64,000 nt of DNA from Gyrodactylus bullatarudis (taxonomy: Eukaryota > Platyhelminthes > Monogenea > Gyrodactylidea > Gyrodactylidae), in contig SSNU01000231.1 in assembly GCA_012064415.1 (NCBI GenBank), forward strand, positions 62,001 through 126,000, read 5' to 3'. The notes under the pieces are model-generated. The model saw only the letters and a program-made list of their open reading frames with translations, made no database searches and was not told the origin of the DNA. Shown here in pieces: positions 24,311-37,397 of the stretch. A program made the position numbers and the translations under genes. Each line of letters starts with the position of its first letter. Positions within the stretch are counted from its first letter, which is position 1.

Positions 24311-25189
24311 TAGTTGGAGATGGAGAGAAAAAACTGTTAGTTAAAAGTATTCATTGGTTTACAATTATTACCTTGCTTTTAGTGTAATTATTGGAAGTAA
24401 TTTTTGGTATAAAATACATCTCATTCTCCAGTTAGTCTTGTTCTGTATTGTCTAACAGATACAATCAATATATTTCGTTTGGTAGAGAAACATTAAGCAC
24501 AGCCAGAGATGGATGGGAAAGAAATTTGGCCATAAATTATGATATTTATAGCCGTAATCTTTGCCAATCCATTTTAGTTAATTAGGATTTTTCAACCAAT
24601 CAGAATTCAAAGTTTGTACAAATTTTTGATGAAAAATTTTGAATTTTATACTCCTTCACGACTGGGATGATTACTTAACCGCTCATTAATAAAGTACACA
24701 TGAAAATCAAAAAAATAAAACAAGTTTCGAAACATGTACAAAAGAGGTGATTTTATTTGTGATTGTAGGGCAGAGTATTTCCAAGTGGTACAGAGTAAAT
24801 AAATATTCCTTTTTATCAAAGGATATCTTGAACAAGACGGTAGTCTATCGGGAGAATTTCCAAATAGGAAATGGTTGACAGCATAAAATTAATGGCCGTT
24901 AGAGTCATTTTTTATTGTTAAAAATTTACATAGTATCAGAAAAATGTAACGACTTGTCTGGGATTCTGCGATTTAATCAGAGCCATAAAAATAAAGGAGG
25001 ATTTGTTTGAAAGATAGGTTTTTTGACTTTATGAAAAATTTTCTATTGTTAGTTAGTAAAGAGATGCCAGTATTAAATACTAAATGAAAATTTCCAAAAT
25101 TACTAATATTGTCTAACGGTATGATAGAATTATCCTTGTTCTTTGAACAATGTTCAAGAATGTCAACTTAGTCCTACCAAATTTCGCTA
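24311..25189. other. Intergenic, nothing firm
   Basis: No gene. 24400-24480 has a TATA-like box and ends that could be read as a worn LTR, but no partner or primer-binding site was found. Confidence 0.35.
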
Positions 25190-25500
25190 CAAAATATGCT
25201 GTTTGTAATTTTGTAAATTTTATGTTCATGATCCACATAATTTCTTTTTTCAAAGTTGGAAAAATGACTTAAATCTTAATAATAATTTTCAAAGATTATT
25301 AAAAGTGGAATTTCTCTTATTTTTCATGAATATATCATTGATATATTATATCAATACTGATAGATCCAAACACTGTTTTTATTTGAAAATTTTCAAAATT
25401 TTGTTACTATAACTATAAAAAGATATTGGGGCGAAATTCGGTATAAATTTTATCGATTGGCGATTTTAGTAATCTTGGAAAATTTCGTCTATTTTACATT
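25190..25500. repeat. Dispersed repeat family F2, copy
   Basis: Shares 'ctcttatttttcatgaatat', 'gaaaattttcaaaattttgtt' and 'tatcgattggcgattttagt' with 31050-31505 and 50170-50530. Confidence 0.55.
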
Positions 25501-26543
25501 GGTCACGAAAAACCCTCTTTTTAGATAGATAGTTGAAATTGGTAAAATTCAGAAAAAAACTCTATCTGACGAGCCAATTTTTAGAATTTTATAGATGCAT
25601 CGAAAACAGATAAATTTGCTGACTTGCTAATCTTGTCCTATAATAGAAATACGTTATCAATGTAAATTCTGAGCACTAGAGGTAGATGAAATTGAAAACT
25701 CGCTCGGGTCAAATGAATTCTGATAGAAAATTGAATAAAAATATAAAATCTTCAAATAGCAAGTGCAAAAATTTATTCTTGATTGTGTAAATTACAAAAA
25801 CATAATTTATTCATTTGAATTGCCATTATAAATTTTAGCGCCACTACTCTGATTCTTCAAATAATGTGGTAAAACATCATAAAAGATAAAAGACGATAAA
25901 TCAAGTATGGAAATTAGAAATTAAAGAATCTTTTCTTTCTATTCATCAAACCAGAAACCCTCTGTTTTCTTGTATTTTTATTTAATAGCTTGAATTAATT
26001 CATCAAATAATAAGTAAAGTTAATCAAAATGATTTTTTTTTCTGCAAAATATTCCATTCCACTTATGGAATTGCAAAACTTTTCCAGTTTTATATAGATT
26101 TCCTCGTTGAATAATTAATTTTTATTGATTGTTTATCAGAAGCAATAAAGTTTCAAGAGAAATTTTATGTTTCTTCTAGGGTTGCAATAAAATAACACAT
26201 TAGGGACATTAACGAAATTGTATTAATGTCAGGCTTTATTAAAAATTTCATCATTTTCTATTAAAACTCAGAGGACATAAAATAACCGTTATTCCTTAAT
26301 CTTTTGATAGTAAAATGTAGTTTTGATATTTTTATTTACATTCTAAAATTAACACTGAATAAATGAAAAAATGAATGTATTTATAAATCGGAATAAGTAG
26401 TATAGCTAGAAAAACATTGATTTGTCTTTATCAGGGATCTCAGCATTGAAAAAATTTGTTTTTAATTTTTGGCTAGGATTTCTGCTAGAAGCATCTTTTG
26501 AAAGTCCTCGTTCTGAATCATAAAGCCATATAATACAGATATA
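25501..26543. other. Intergenic, nothing recognised
   Basis: AT-rich DNA without a supported feature. Confidence 0.4.
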
Positions 26544-27190
26544 AAGCTAGTTAATATGAAGATGGGAATTTATGATTTTTACAAAATTCTTAATATTTTG
26601 ATCAGGATGTATAATTTGGTCAAGATTTTTTGGAATTTAGATCATGAGACCCTCTTTCACGATACTTAGAAAAAATCAATTTTTAAGGAAATTAAGGCAA
26701 ATTTGAAATCTTGAAGAGGCGCCAAATTCCTATTTTTTGAACTTTTAGTTGAAAATTTTTGCTGATTTCAATGTGAGAAAGTGAAAAGTTGATTTTTAGG
26801 ATTATCATCAAATTTCAACGACTTTCGAGCAGGAAATATGCTCAAAAAATTTTAAACGATTATTGGGCTATTCTTAAAACCAGCATAATTTCAGCATATT
26901 TAACTCTTTTAACTTATTATGATTCTAAAATTCAACTTTTGATCACTCTCTCACATTGAAATCAAAAAAAAACTTTGAACTTAAGTTCAAAATAATAGGG
27001 AATTTGGCACTACTTCAAGATTTCAAATTTGCCGTATTTTCCTTAAAAATTGATTTTTTCTAAATTTTATTCCTCCGTCTCTTGAAAGAGGGCCTCCAAA
27101 TTTCAAAAAATCTTGATCAAATTTGATTTCTTTATGAAAAAATAAGGAATTTGTAAAAATTATAAATTCCCATCTTCATATTAATTAGGT
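26544..27190. repeat. Foldback element, family F1 (second subfamily, full copy)
   Basis: Starts AAGCTAGTTAATATGAAGAT and ends with the complement CATCTTCATATTAATTAGG. Arms of about 280 bp mirror each other closely ('ttggaatttagatcatgaga' against its complement). The arm ends are shared with the 3568-4299 type, the inner parts only loosely. Confidence 0.85.
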
Positions 27191-27983
27191 GATTTTAAAG
27201 ACGGCTTTTTTTATATTAAATGAACTCGTAACCTGAGTTAAAATTCTAGGATATGGGATCCTTTTTCATTAATTTTTGATTGTGTCTGAAATTCTTAATT
27301 ATTTTTATGCCAAAAATGCTTTTTAAAATGTAAATCAGATCATATTATAGACGCAAGAAGTCTAGGAAACATGAGGAATAAGATTAAAAATATGATTTTG
27401 GAGTGTATTGAAATTAAAATAAACGTGGCTGTTAATGATAATAAGACGGAAATAAAAATTGGAAATCGAAAAAATTGGTTCAAAATGATATGATTTTAAT
27501 AAAATATCCATGCTTGATACGGCTGTACTGATCTATGAGCAAAAAAGGCATTCGGTTGCCCTATTTATTACAAATCTGCAATCTCCTTAACCTTAATTAC
27601 AGTTTTGCGAAACATTCTAATTTCAGTTTTATCTAAAAATAGAATGTTCTGCATTGAAGTCTTTAGTGATTTATATTCGAAAGATTTAAAATTTTTCTAA
27701 TTCTACCACTGGTTTCGACTTCAAATTCAAGAAATAAATCTATTTTGAATGATGATTACATTCTTAATTACTCTCACTACACAACTTTTAAGCAAATATC
27801 CAATTATAATTATCAAAGAAACTAGAGATAAGCTATTAGATTAGATATTTTTGATGGAAAGGATTATTATAATAAAATTTTATTCCAGAAAAGTTTAACC
27901 TGACCAAGTTCGTACGACCCCACCCCCACCCGTGTTATTTACTTATGATATAAACATAGTCAGGTAACAAAACAAAATTCGCC
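27191..27983. other. Intergenic, nothing recognised
   Basis: AT-rich apart from a short GC-rich run (cgaccccacccccacccg, 27924-27942). 27952-27975 faintly resembles the complement of part of the 18705/35643 repeat. Confidence 0.35.
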
Positions 27984-28120
27984 TGCTAGTTAATATAAAG
28001 ATTGGAATTTATGATTTTTACAAAATTCTCAATTTTTTCGTCAAGAAATCGAATTTGATCAAGATTTTTTGGAATCTAGATCATGAGGCCCTCTTTCACG
28101 GTACGGAGAAAAAACATTTA
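27984..28120. repeat. Foldback family F1, one-arm fragment
   Basis: Contains 'ctagttaatataaagattgg', 'gatcaagattttttggaatc' and 'tagatcatgaggccctcttt', the second-subfamily arm, with no matching right arm. Confidence 0.7.
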
Positions 28121-29205
28121 GTTTAAGTTTATTCGTTTAGATTAATCTTTTCAGAGATCGTAATGAGTTCACAGCCAGATAATTTGAAGCCTGTTTTTAT
28201 TTCTTCTCTGAAAAAAAATGTCTGATGAAGCACTCAGCAATTATTTCTATCATTTTTTTCCTTTCGTGAAGCTTCTTGATATTTTCAAGCCGAGTTACAA
28301 ATATTCAAAAAATGATTATTGCAATCGTTAATTCAGTTATATTTTAGAAGTGTAGAAAATATAAAGTTTAACAAAAAGTAATTGGAAAACAACTTTTGTT
28401 TAAAAAGAATTAGTTTTAGTTTTATGAATATGAATAAAATTAGTGATTCTGAAAATTTGCTCTAAAAATTCAATGAGCAAATTTTATTGAAGAATTTTTT
28501 CATTAATTGCCAAAACTTTTGATGGTCTTTTGGTTTTTCTAAACAGAACTTTTTGTTATTGTCCTTGTCCGCAGATCGATTTTTCTCACAATTTTAAAGG
28601 TCTCCAAAATTTTTAATAATGGATCATTAGATCTCAAAATATTTTAATCTCAAATTTGATACCTTATTTCAATGTTTTCTTCTTCGATTCTGTTGAAAAA
28701 TTAATAGTTTCTTAATTTCGGAATATGCGAAGACTATTTCCAGAACAGTTTTATAACAGTTACTGCAAAAAAATTTGCCTTTTGAGGAAGTGAAAAAATT
28801 ATTTATGCAGTAAAGATATAGGAATAAAAAAGGTACTGTTGAAATTAAATCTTTGAAAAATCGATAAATAGTTAGTTTTCACCAGATCCGTAATCTGATC
28901 CCATCAATAAGAAGCCAAGAGAGGATAGAAGCTTATAGTTTTCTCTGCTTACTCCACATTCATAAACGAGTTTGAGGGAAAAAGGATCTCAAGTTTTATT
29001 GGATATCTGAAGCTAAATGAAAAGAACTAGATAAAAAAATCAAGTACAGCTATTCTCGAACGAATTAGAGAATTTAATACTTTTAATACAGAAATCTCAA
29101 TTTATCATCAAGGCTTCCAAATCTCGTGAAGATTTTTTGGAAGCCCATTCAAAAGGTACACTTGGACTGATTTAAGAAAAAAATTTATTTTTAAACTCCG
29201 AGGTG
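28121..29205. other. Intergenic, nothing recognised
   Basis: AT-rich DNA; 29120-29200 resembles 54440-54510 ('gaagattttttgg' ... 'aactgatgtaagaaaaaaa'). Confidence 0.35.
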
Positions 29206-29213
29206 AAAATTTT

Positions 29214-29765
29214 AGGGTTAATTCCAAAAGTAGCACCAAGAATTTCCAAACTTTCCCAAAATTAACTCCATCGTAATTCAGTTCTTCGAATTCTGAAAAT
29301 TTCAACTTTTTTCGAAATATTAATATTATTTTTTTATCATCTCTATTAAAAATTAAGAATACGTTGCTCATATTTCTCCATAAAAGTTTTATTCAAAACA
29401 TTCTTTGATTCATCTTCTCTACGAATCCTTAGATCTCATTCTTAATTTACGTGGTCGGCCTCTTTTCTTCTTTGCTTCAAGCACTGCTCTTCCAGATTCG
29501 TCGCATAGGTTAATCGAATATGCTCTTTTTACTGAGTCCATTTTGTAAAAAGAATGTGTTAATGATGCATTTAGTTGAGAATAATTATAATTTGAGACAA
29601 ATATTTCAAAAAAGTTGACTGAATTACGATGGGGTTAATTTTGGAAAAAAATTTCTAGAATGGGGCTAGTTTTAGGATTATTTCAACTTTGGGGCTACTT
29701 TTGGAAATTTTTCGAATAGATTTTGGAATTTATGAATATTTTGCGGCTACTTTTGGAATTAACCC
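29214..29765. mobile_element. hAT-like miniature element with an AT-hook ORF
   Basis: Ends read GGGTTAATTCCAAAAGTAGC on the left and the exact complement on the right. It is flanked by an 8-bp duplication AAAATTTT (29206-29213 and 29766-29773), as in hAT elements. The word 'GGGGCTA' with 'CTTTTGGAA' is repeated near the right end. The same ends flank a 2-kb element at 42965-44988. It interrupts an older repeat ('gaaaatttttattgatttca' is split). A small open frame is listed separately. Confidence 0.75.
29419..29541 (-). CDS. 40-aa AT-hook peptide inside the hAT-like element
   Basis: An ATG at 29541 opens 40 codons on the minus strand ending TAG at 29419. Residues 24-32 form a textbook AT-hook (KKKRGRPRK), a motif that binds the minor groove of AT-rich DNA; the peptide is basic overall. 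Its local composition (cgtggtcggcctc) stands out from the AT-rich surroundings. It could be the N-terminal exon of a lost transposase, a captured host fragment, or a small DNA-binding peptide made by the element. No donor site at its end is obvious. Whether it is expressed cannot be told. Confidence 0.4.
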   Translation of the reverse strand: MDSVKRAYSINLCDESGRAVLEAKKKRGRPRKLRMRSKDS

Positions 29766-29833
29766 AAAATTTTATTGATTTCAAGGTGCGATCACCAATA
29801 GAAACCAATAGAAAGGTATGTTTATTAGACTTG

Positions 29834-30300
29834 GATGAAATTTCGTAAAACTGATGAAACCGCCTGTAATTTTGTTTGAATTATCTTTGAGCTATTTCTA
29901 AATCATTCTGGCTGAGTCAACTCTTTAAATGATTCTTGGATCATATAAACAAAATTTCGGAAATTTTCAAATTTAGAACGTTCTTAATATTCTCTTGATT
30001 TATATTTTCATTAAAAATGTCTTAATTTTTTACATTCAAAATCCAAGATATGAAAAACTATTTAAATAAAATATTTAAACTATTTATAACTGCATAAAGT
30101 TAATAAATTCGAATATAATTAACAGAAATTAAAATATAAAACGTTCAAAATTTGAAAATTTTCGAAATTTTGTTTATATGATACTAGAATCATTTAAAGA
30201 GTTGACTCAGCCAGACATGGTGGAATCATTTAGAAATAGCTCAAAGATTTTTCAAACAAAATTACAGGCGGTTTCATCAGTTTTACGAAATTTCATTCAG
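29834..30300. repeat. Foldback element, family F2-related
   Basis: Arms of about 155 bp (29834-29990 and 30141-30300) are inverted copies: 'gaaatttcgtaaaactgatg' and 'tggctgagtcaactctttaa' on the left have complements on the right. The ends resemble family F2. Confidence 0.8.
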
Positions 30301-31049
30301 TATTAGTGTGCTTTTTTGATTGAAGATCAGATCTGATATGTCTTTTTACATATACTGATATGAATGTAATTTCAGATTTTGTAGCTCAGAAATATAGTAT
30401 GTATTAAATTCGAGAATTCATCAACTACCAAGCCTAGAATTTTTTAAATTGAATTCTGACAACAATACAATCCTGATGTCTGGGATCAACTTTAGACAAA
30501 TTATTCGAATTTGGTCACTTATGTCATTTCAAGAAAAAATTGAACTTTCAAATTTTGTGTCATAAGCTTAAATAATGACGAATTTATGTGAAGATAGAAA
30601 ACCTTTATAATAGGAAAAAATAATATGAATTTCTATCGTTAAACTATGTAAATAGATTTCAAATAATAATTTAATCCCCAATTCGATATCTCTCATACAC
30701 TTAGAAGAAAGCAAAAATGTCAAATTCATAAAAGTTCATTTTAAAAATAATAGAAACAATAACTTTATCTAATTAGAATTCTAATTATAATTTAGGTTAG
30801 CCTCATGATATCTTAAGAAATTAACCGCACGATGATAAGAAAATTGGACCGCATCGAAAAATAGTCTCATGATCAAATAGTTTTTCCTAGACTATTTAAT
30901 CATATCTAACCATCTTCCCAATTGAAAAGATTCTCTAGATTTCTGCAATTCTTCAAAATCTGATTTACCTTCCTCTCAAGTGCACTTAATCTCGATTGTT
31001 ATAAAGATCTGACTACCAGATTGGATCTCATCTGAGGAAAACCTGATAA
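30301..31049. other. Intergenic, nothing recognised
   Basis: AT-rich DNA, no supported feature. Confidence 0.4.
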
Positions 31050-31505
31050 GAATTCTAACCTTGGAAAATATTAGAATTGAAGATTGTACCAACGAGAAAA
31101 AAATTAAACCTTCTTGCAATATTAATTAAGATATATTTTAGACTTGGACGAAATTTTGAAAAATTACTTGAATCACACAACGATATGAAAAAACAAATCT
31201 TCAAGTATTTAAATATAATCCTACCAAATTTCGCTTCAAAATACCTTTCCATGCTTCTGGAATAAGATAAACAAAATTGTGAAAATTTTCAAATTTAGAA
31301 CGTTTTTTATTGTTTTATATTTATAATTTTAACTTGAATTCACATTATTTCTTTACATATAGTTGTAAAAATGACTTAATTTCTTTTAAAATTGTTTTAT
31401 CAATAGCTCGAAACGAAATTTCTCTTATTTTTCATGAATATTACAAATTTGATGGGTCAAAAAACGTTTTAAATTTAAGAATTTTCACAATTTTGTTTAT
31501 CTTAG
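31050..31505. repeat. Dispersed repeat family F2, copy
   Basis: Contains 'tcctaccaaatttcgcttca', 'ctcttatttttcatgaatat' and 'ttttcacaattttgtttatc', shared with 25190-25500 and 50170-50530. The overlapping sense and antisense open frames at 31055-31265 fall in this repeat and are not genes. Confidence 0.55.
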
Positions 31506-31619
31506 GAATTCTGCCAATCCCTGCGCACGAATCAGTGAATCTGCAGACTATCAGGGATTCAGAAAACTGATTATAACTATTCGAATGAAAACTTGAAATT
31601 TCAGTTTTAAACTCATCTA

Positions 31620-32335
31620 AAGATAGTTGACATGAAGATGAGAATTTCCTATTTTTACAAAAAACTCAAGATTTTTATCCAGAAAGTCAGGAAAAATTTA
31701 TTTTTTGGATTCCACTATGAAATGAGCTGATTAGTTTTGAATACAAAAAAAATTTCCGAAAAAAATTTATTCTGACCAAAACTGAGCCGTTTTTTGAATT
31801 TCGGAAATTTCCACTTTTTCAACTTTCAAATCCAAAATTTTTATCGATTTCAAAGATTTGAAGCAGTTAAATACTGATCAAAATTAGATGAAGAGTTCGA
31901 ATTCGCCTGCAGGAATTCACAGAAATTCATCATTACGGTGGGAAATCGAACCATTTGAATTTTTCGATTATCACGAGGGAAAATGATCCAAAATATTGAG
32001 TTTGAACTTTTTCTTGGAATTTCTCTCAAATTCTACGGCCAAAATCGAAATCTTCCTCTAATTTTCATCCTGAATATCAATATTTAACTGCTTCAAATCT
32101 TTGAAATCGATAAAAATTTTGGATTTGAAAGTTGAAAAAGTGGAAATTTCCGAAATTCAAAAAACGGCTCAGTTTTGGTTAGAATAAATTTTTTTCGGAA
32201 ATTTCTTTTGTATTCAAAACTAATCAGCTCATTCCATAGTGGAATCCAAAAAATAAATTTTTCCTGACTTTCTGGATAAAAATCTTGAGGTTTTTTTTGT
32301 AAAAATAGGAAATTCTCATCTTCATGTCAACTAGG
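31620..32335. repeat. Foldback element, family F1 (third subfamily, full copy)
   Basis: Arms of about 285 bp mirror each other almost base for base: AAGATAGTTGACATGAAGAT at the left, and ATCTTCATGTCAACTAGG at the right; 'atccagaaagtcaggaaaaa' and its complement inside. The high arm identity suggests recent origin or gene conversion between arms. Confidence 0.85.
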
Positions 32336-32764
32336 TTTAGGTGCAACATGAATTTTTTGGCGATAACTTTTATCTATTTGAAAATCTGTTATGACATCAA
32401 GTATGGCATAAGGCGCCCTTATTTAAAATTTGCATTAATCTGTCATACTGCTTTCAAAAAATATGAAGCCCTGACTCTGAAAATCTAAAATTTTTTCTAT
32501 ACTTTAGTTCAAATCCTTTAAAAAATTAAGTAATAGGAACTCTATAAAAAAATCTTTGGCAAATAAACTATAAATATTGAAATGGTTAAATTATTCATAA
32601 TGTGAAAAATTCCATTGACCACTTTGAAATCAATAAAATTTTCTGAATAAAAAAAAGCTAGATCAAAAACTGAATGCAAAATAAATTTTTGGATCCTTAA
32701 GCATATGTAAATTATATGAGAAGCCATTCTTTTAGAAAATCTGTAAGAATTTTAGACAATTAAC
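32336..32764. other. Intergenic, nothing recognised
   Basis: AT-rich; no supported gene. Confidence 0.4.
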
Positions 32765-33030
32765 CTACAAGCAAAGTGTGGTCACTAGTAATTACTACAT
32801 CCATATGAACTTTAACTTGATAGAGATGTCTTCTCACACCTAGATTATAGAATTCGGATAAGAAGGTGTCAATTCCATAAGAGAGCCAAATAATAATCAA
32901 TTCACGGTGGCAGATGTAGACGCGCTTCAACCTTATTAGGACTCGTCAGTAAACCATAGCGAGAATTCGAACCCGGGTCTTCAACGTGAGGCAACGCTCC
33001 TAACCACCAGGCCAGAACCCCCAGAATCCG
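32765..33030 (-). repeat. tRNA-derived SINE
   Basis: On the minus strand an RNA polymerase III internal promoter is visible: A box TGGTGGTTAGGAGC (33009-32996) and B box GGTTCGAATTC (32973-32963), spaced as in a tRNA gene, with the CCCGGG that often precedes the B box. The expected acceptor stem does not close and about 190 bp of unrelated body follows, so this is a SINE head and body rather than a working tRNA. The tail word AGCAAAGTGTGG recurs at 12975. The segment is more GC-rich than its surroundings. Confidence 0.7.
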
Positions 33031-35642
33031 CTATGACTCAACACTCCCATAGATTTGTCACCACCTACACACTGGTTGTTTTGAATAATTACAAAGTAGA
33101 AATTTTACAATGTTTTTAGACAATTAATTGAACCACTGATTCATAACACATTTATTAAAGGATCATCCATTGTATGAATTTGAAAGTTACTATTTTAGTA
33201 ACAATCCCCAAATTCTCGAAGGAATACAATAACATTTTCAAAAAAAACAAGAACAATATTTAAGCCTTAAAACACCGATACTCAATAACAGCAAAAGTGA
33301 ATTATAGGAATAATTTTTAAGAACACGCCATTTAAAGATGAGGATTCAATTAACATTACAAATCAATATTTTCCTTCAGATGGTCAGGAACGAAATAATA
33401 ATCTTTTGAATCTTGTAATGAAATGCTAATAGAATGAAAAATAGATTCAAAATAAATCAGAAAAATTGTTGACGTAACCCTTAAAGAGAAACTTTTTTTC
33501 ATGATTCACATTATATCTTTTGTCTATCCTATGGTTCGTTAATACTCTGATAACGAATCTACAGTTGTTTCAATGCAATTGTTTTTTGTTTGGGAGTCAA
33601 AAATAGTCTTTTTTTGATCCAAAAACAGGCTCTCTTTGAAGCTTTACCAATCAGACAAATTATTCGAGTTTTACTAAAGAGGTTAACAAACATTTGTCAT
33701 TTATCAAGAAAGAGTTTAACTTCTTTTGGTTAATTGAGTATTATTTCAAGAGTTTTTTTTTATAGCATAGAATAAATTTGAAATTTAAGCTGTATGTTCT
33801 TCATTTCTGAGATGTCTCATAACACCTGCATTCTTATCGCTAGACCTTGTCAACAGATTCGATCACTCTCTTTTATCGGAAACTAAGAGAATAATTCCTC
33901 TAATCTCATTCGAAAGAAACTTATCAATCTTTCAGAATCGGATAGAACCAATATTCTATCCTTTATCTGGGTCTCAATGGAAACTAAGATCAATAATATT
34001 AGTTGAATCAAATCCTGAGAGTATGTCTATCAAATATTTCCTAACTTTTAATCATTTTCGATTCGCATTTTGGTGTACTAACAAGCGATAGAAATAAAAT
34101 AGAAATTAGTCGGAAATTATATCACAAATATAGTTATTTAGAATACAATAAGCCTAAAAAATCCCAATGAATATGAAAGAAATAAAATATTTTTTTGAAA
34201 TGATTGAAGTTTCACTACAGTTATTATGTATTTTAATGATGACATGAAACACATTATCAAAAATAAAGAGATAAAAGTAGAGTTGAATCCGAAATAAGCG
34301 TTTTATTCAAAAATTAACGTATTTTTTTAAATTTATGCCAAAATTAGGTAGAATCAATCTAATTGGTCGAAATTTAACACATGCAACATTTTAAACCAAT
34401 ATGATTCAAGCATGCCAAATTACTTGTTAATTTTATCCTTTTTGATAAATAATTTTCAAAATTCATTAATATAGCCTCTAAATTTAATGATCTTATAGCA
34501 AAAATATGCAGATTTTTGACTTTATAACTTTGATATGAATCACAAAATATTATTCTTGATGACATTTGATTCTTGGGAAAATTTTAAAATTAGACTAGTG
34601 AGGTTTTTTGCGATTTTCAAGAAAAAGTTAAAATTTAAAATCTTGTGTCCTCTTTGTTCGAATTCTCATAATGAACTTTCTTCGACCAAATTTTAATTCC
34701 AATGATGATCCGAAATATCAGTATCAAATTGCTTAAAATCTTCGAAATCGATAAAACTATTGAGCTTCGAAATTCGTGAAAAGAAAAATATCAAGTCTTT
34801 TGTAAAAATAGTAAATCCTAAGATATATCACCTACATATTTTTCTCGAAAATGCTTCTTCCATATTGAGATTTTTCCAAATTTCACCAAAGACTTTTTAC
34901 GGGAATAAAATTATTCTCAGTTGGACGATGAGTTAGTCATATCTATCCAGAACCCTGTTGCTAATCTGGCATAGTCAATACCTTTTATTCTTCTTTATAA
35001 TTTCAAGTTATCTAATTAAACGACCCTTGATATTTTATTTTACAATGTAAATCTTTTTCAATCTAGCATAATAAAATCTTGAATATTGCGTTTCAATCAA
35101 TCCGGGATCTGATTGGAAGTACGTTGTTTATTGTAGAATATCTATTCTAATGAAAAATTCTCAAATGAAAAAGAATCACTTGTTGATGGCATTGTAGTCT
35201 CAAGAGTCGAATTATCCTATGGTATCCCTAGCACCTTCAGAATTTAATCTAAAACGTCTAAAAAGTTTACAACTTTTCGAGAGATAACGGAAACAAGTTT
35301 TCTATGGGAATGAATATTTTGAAATCAATAACTTTTGACTAAAATAGATTCTATTAATGAATTTAGAAAGAAAGACTATTTATTTGAATTCCTTTCCAAA
35401 TTCAGGCATAGTAATAGAAAATTATAGTTTATGCCAGATCAAATATAAATTATAATTGATACAAAAAAATTTTAAACAAATACCATTTGATTTAAATTTA
35501 TTCGAAACTTTTTTTACTAAAACGTCTGTCAGAAATTCGGTTTTCAATGATAAATGATATTATTTTATGAAAGGATTTGACTAAAACAGATTAATAATTA
35601 TAATTTTGAACCAAATAGCTCTTTAGGGAGCTGTTCAGCATA
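33031..35642. other. Intergenic, nothing firm
   Basis: 2.6 kb of AT-rich DNA. 34600-34830 has faint similarity to the F1 foldback arms ('atcgataaaac', 'ttttgtaaaaatagtaaatc'). No gene supported. Confidence 0.4.
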
Positions 35643-35735
35643 GATTGACTATAACGTTGTTCGTTTGCTACCTGACTATGTTGTCTTCTGGCTTGAATTG
35701 GTCTATCTGTAGAAAAAGAAAGAGAAAGATGTAAC
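35643..35735. repeat. Direct repeat of 18705-18795
   Basis: Shares 'gactataacgttgtt', 'gctacctgactatgttgtct' and 'attggtctatctgtagaaaa'. Just to the right, the complement of parts of this segment appears ('aagtcagaagacaac'), so it may be a small foldback. Confidence 0.65.
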
Positions 35736-37397
35736 AGATTGACCAACACAAGTCAGAAGACAACGATGTTCTAACAGAGTTTAGCATTCAGATATTGTTG
35801 AGAAATTCCTAAAAATCAAATTTCGATCACTCTCTCACTTCGAAATTATCATCTCATTTCATTATGGGATTCAAAAAATTTCGCTCTAGGTACTTAGATG
35901 ATATATCCCACAGGTTCGTCTTATTCGGATTACCTTTTATCAACTAAAGATTTAATAAGAAGTCATTAAAAAAATTAAGGTTTTACCAAAATTTTCAAGA
36001 TATGCTTAAAATTGATCGTTTTATCAGAAAAGTAAGAGAATCATGTTTAAAATTTTATCCTACTCCTGCTCAAGGGATTAACTCTTGAAGATTCAGATAT
36101 TTATTTTTCAAAAGACAAATGCAATTTTTTTCAAAAACCACTTTTTAGTTCAGGAGGCCAAAAAAGAGCCATTTCTAGACCCTGAGAATGGCTATTTATT
36201 TCATCTCAAGAGATGACTTCAAGAGGATCACATTTTCGAATTCTATGGATTTGGTTTCTCTTTGATTCTAGGTTTAGAAAAAAAGATTGTTTCTTTTAAG
36301 GTTGAATTATTTACTGCATCTTACAATTAAATAATAATCTATTTTTTATCCTCATAAATACAGTTGCAATTATTCAAAATCTCAGCATAGGTAGAGAAGA
36401 GGAACGTTCATTTCCTCTTCATTGAGAATGTCTCTTGCTTTTATTCAAGAAATATCAACTCCTGCCTCACCACCCTATTTCCAAAATGAAATGATTTAAA
36501 ACAAAACAAAAAATAAATGTACAGAGGAATCTATTGTGATATATTCTCCCTATTTCTAGAAAAAATTAAAGTTATCTTTCTAGTTAGAATGATCATCTTG
36601 AGATAAACAAGAATAAGTATTTTTGAGCTCTTTTCAAATTCAAAGAGAAAAAAATTAGTTTTCGGGACCCTCGGATGTTAACTCAAAATTTAACATTAAA
36701 AAACGAAAAAATCGCATTTTTGAAAACCAAAATGAAAAATTTTCAAGTTCTGATATCCAAAATCATCAACATTTACCTAATTTTCTAGGGATTTCTTTCA
36801 ACATGTGAAAAATAAAATGTTGAAAAATTATTCAAAAATCTTGACGTTGTCTTTCCTCGTAGTAAAAGTAATTGAAAAAAATTTGGTGCGTGTCAATTTC
36901 AATCAAGATTTTGTATATCAGAACAAACTCGAAAACTTATGGTTTTATAGGAAAAAATGCATAGTTTAAAATGAGATTAAGGTTGGGAAAAGTTGAAAAA
37001 TTAAGATTTTTTTCAATAAACAGGAATTACCGTATAAACATATGGTGATATCTAAGGATCACTGGATGTTGAACTGATGAGACGCTATCAATCATTGCAT
37101 TGCTCCAGTTATATAACAAATTACAACTTGTAATAGGTATCTAAAGTTTGCACTACATCATTCCAATATTTTAATTCTATCCTCTTGAAATATCAGCAAA
37201 TGCGGATTGACTTGAAAGTTAAAAATTATCAATAGCAGAAAATTTATTGAAAATAGTTTCTTCTCCACATGCTGGAAGGAAGGAAGTTTTCCATTTTTAT
37301 TATTATATTTAAAATATCGCACGCTTTTTAAAACGCAGATAGAATCCTAAATTTTTAAAATTAACTCCTTGATTTAAGATAGACTTTAGCACATACA
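35736..37397. other. Intergenic, nothing recognised
   Basis: AT-rich DNA without a supported gene. Confidence 0.4.

Noticed and set aside
24400..24490. A solo LTR
   Set aside because: A TATA-like box and plausible ends are present, but no second copy, target duplication or primer-binding site was found.
31055..31265. Overlapping sense and antisense open frames
   Set aside because: Both lie in a diverged copy of repeat family F2; AT-rich composition explains them.
32930..33030. A genuine tRNA gene
   Set aside because: A and B boxes are present, but the acceptor stem does not pair and the sequence continues into a SINE-like body.
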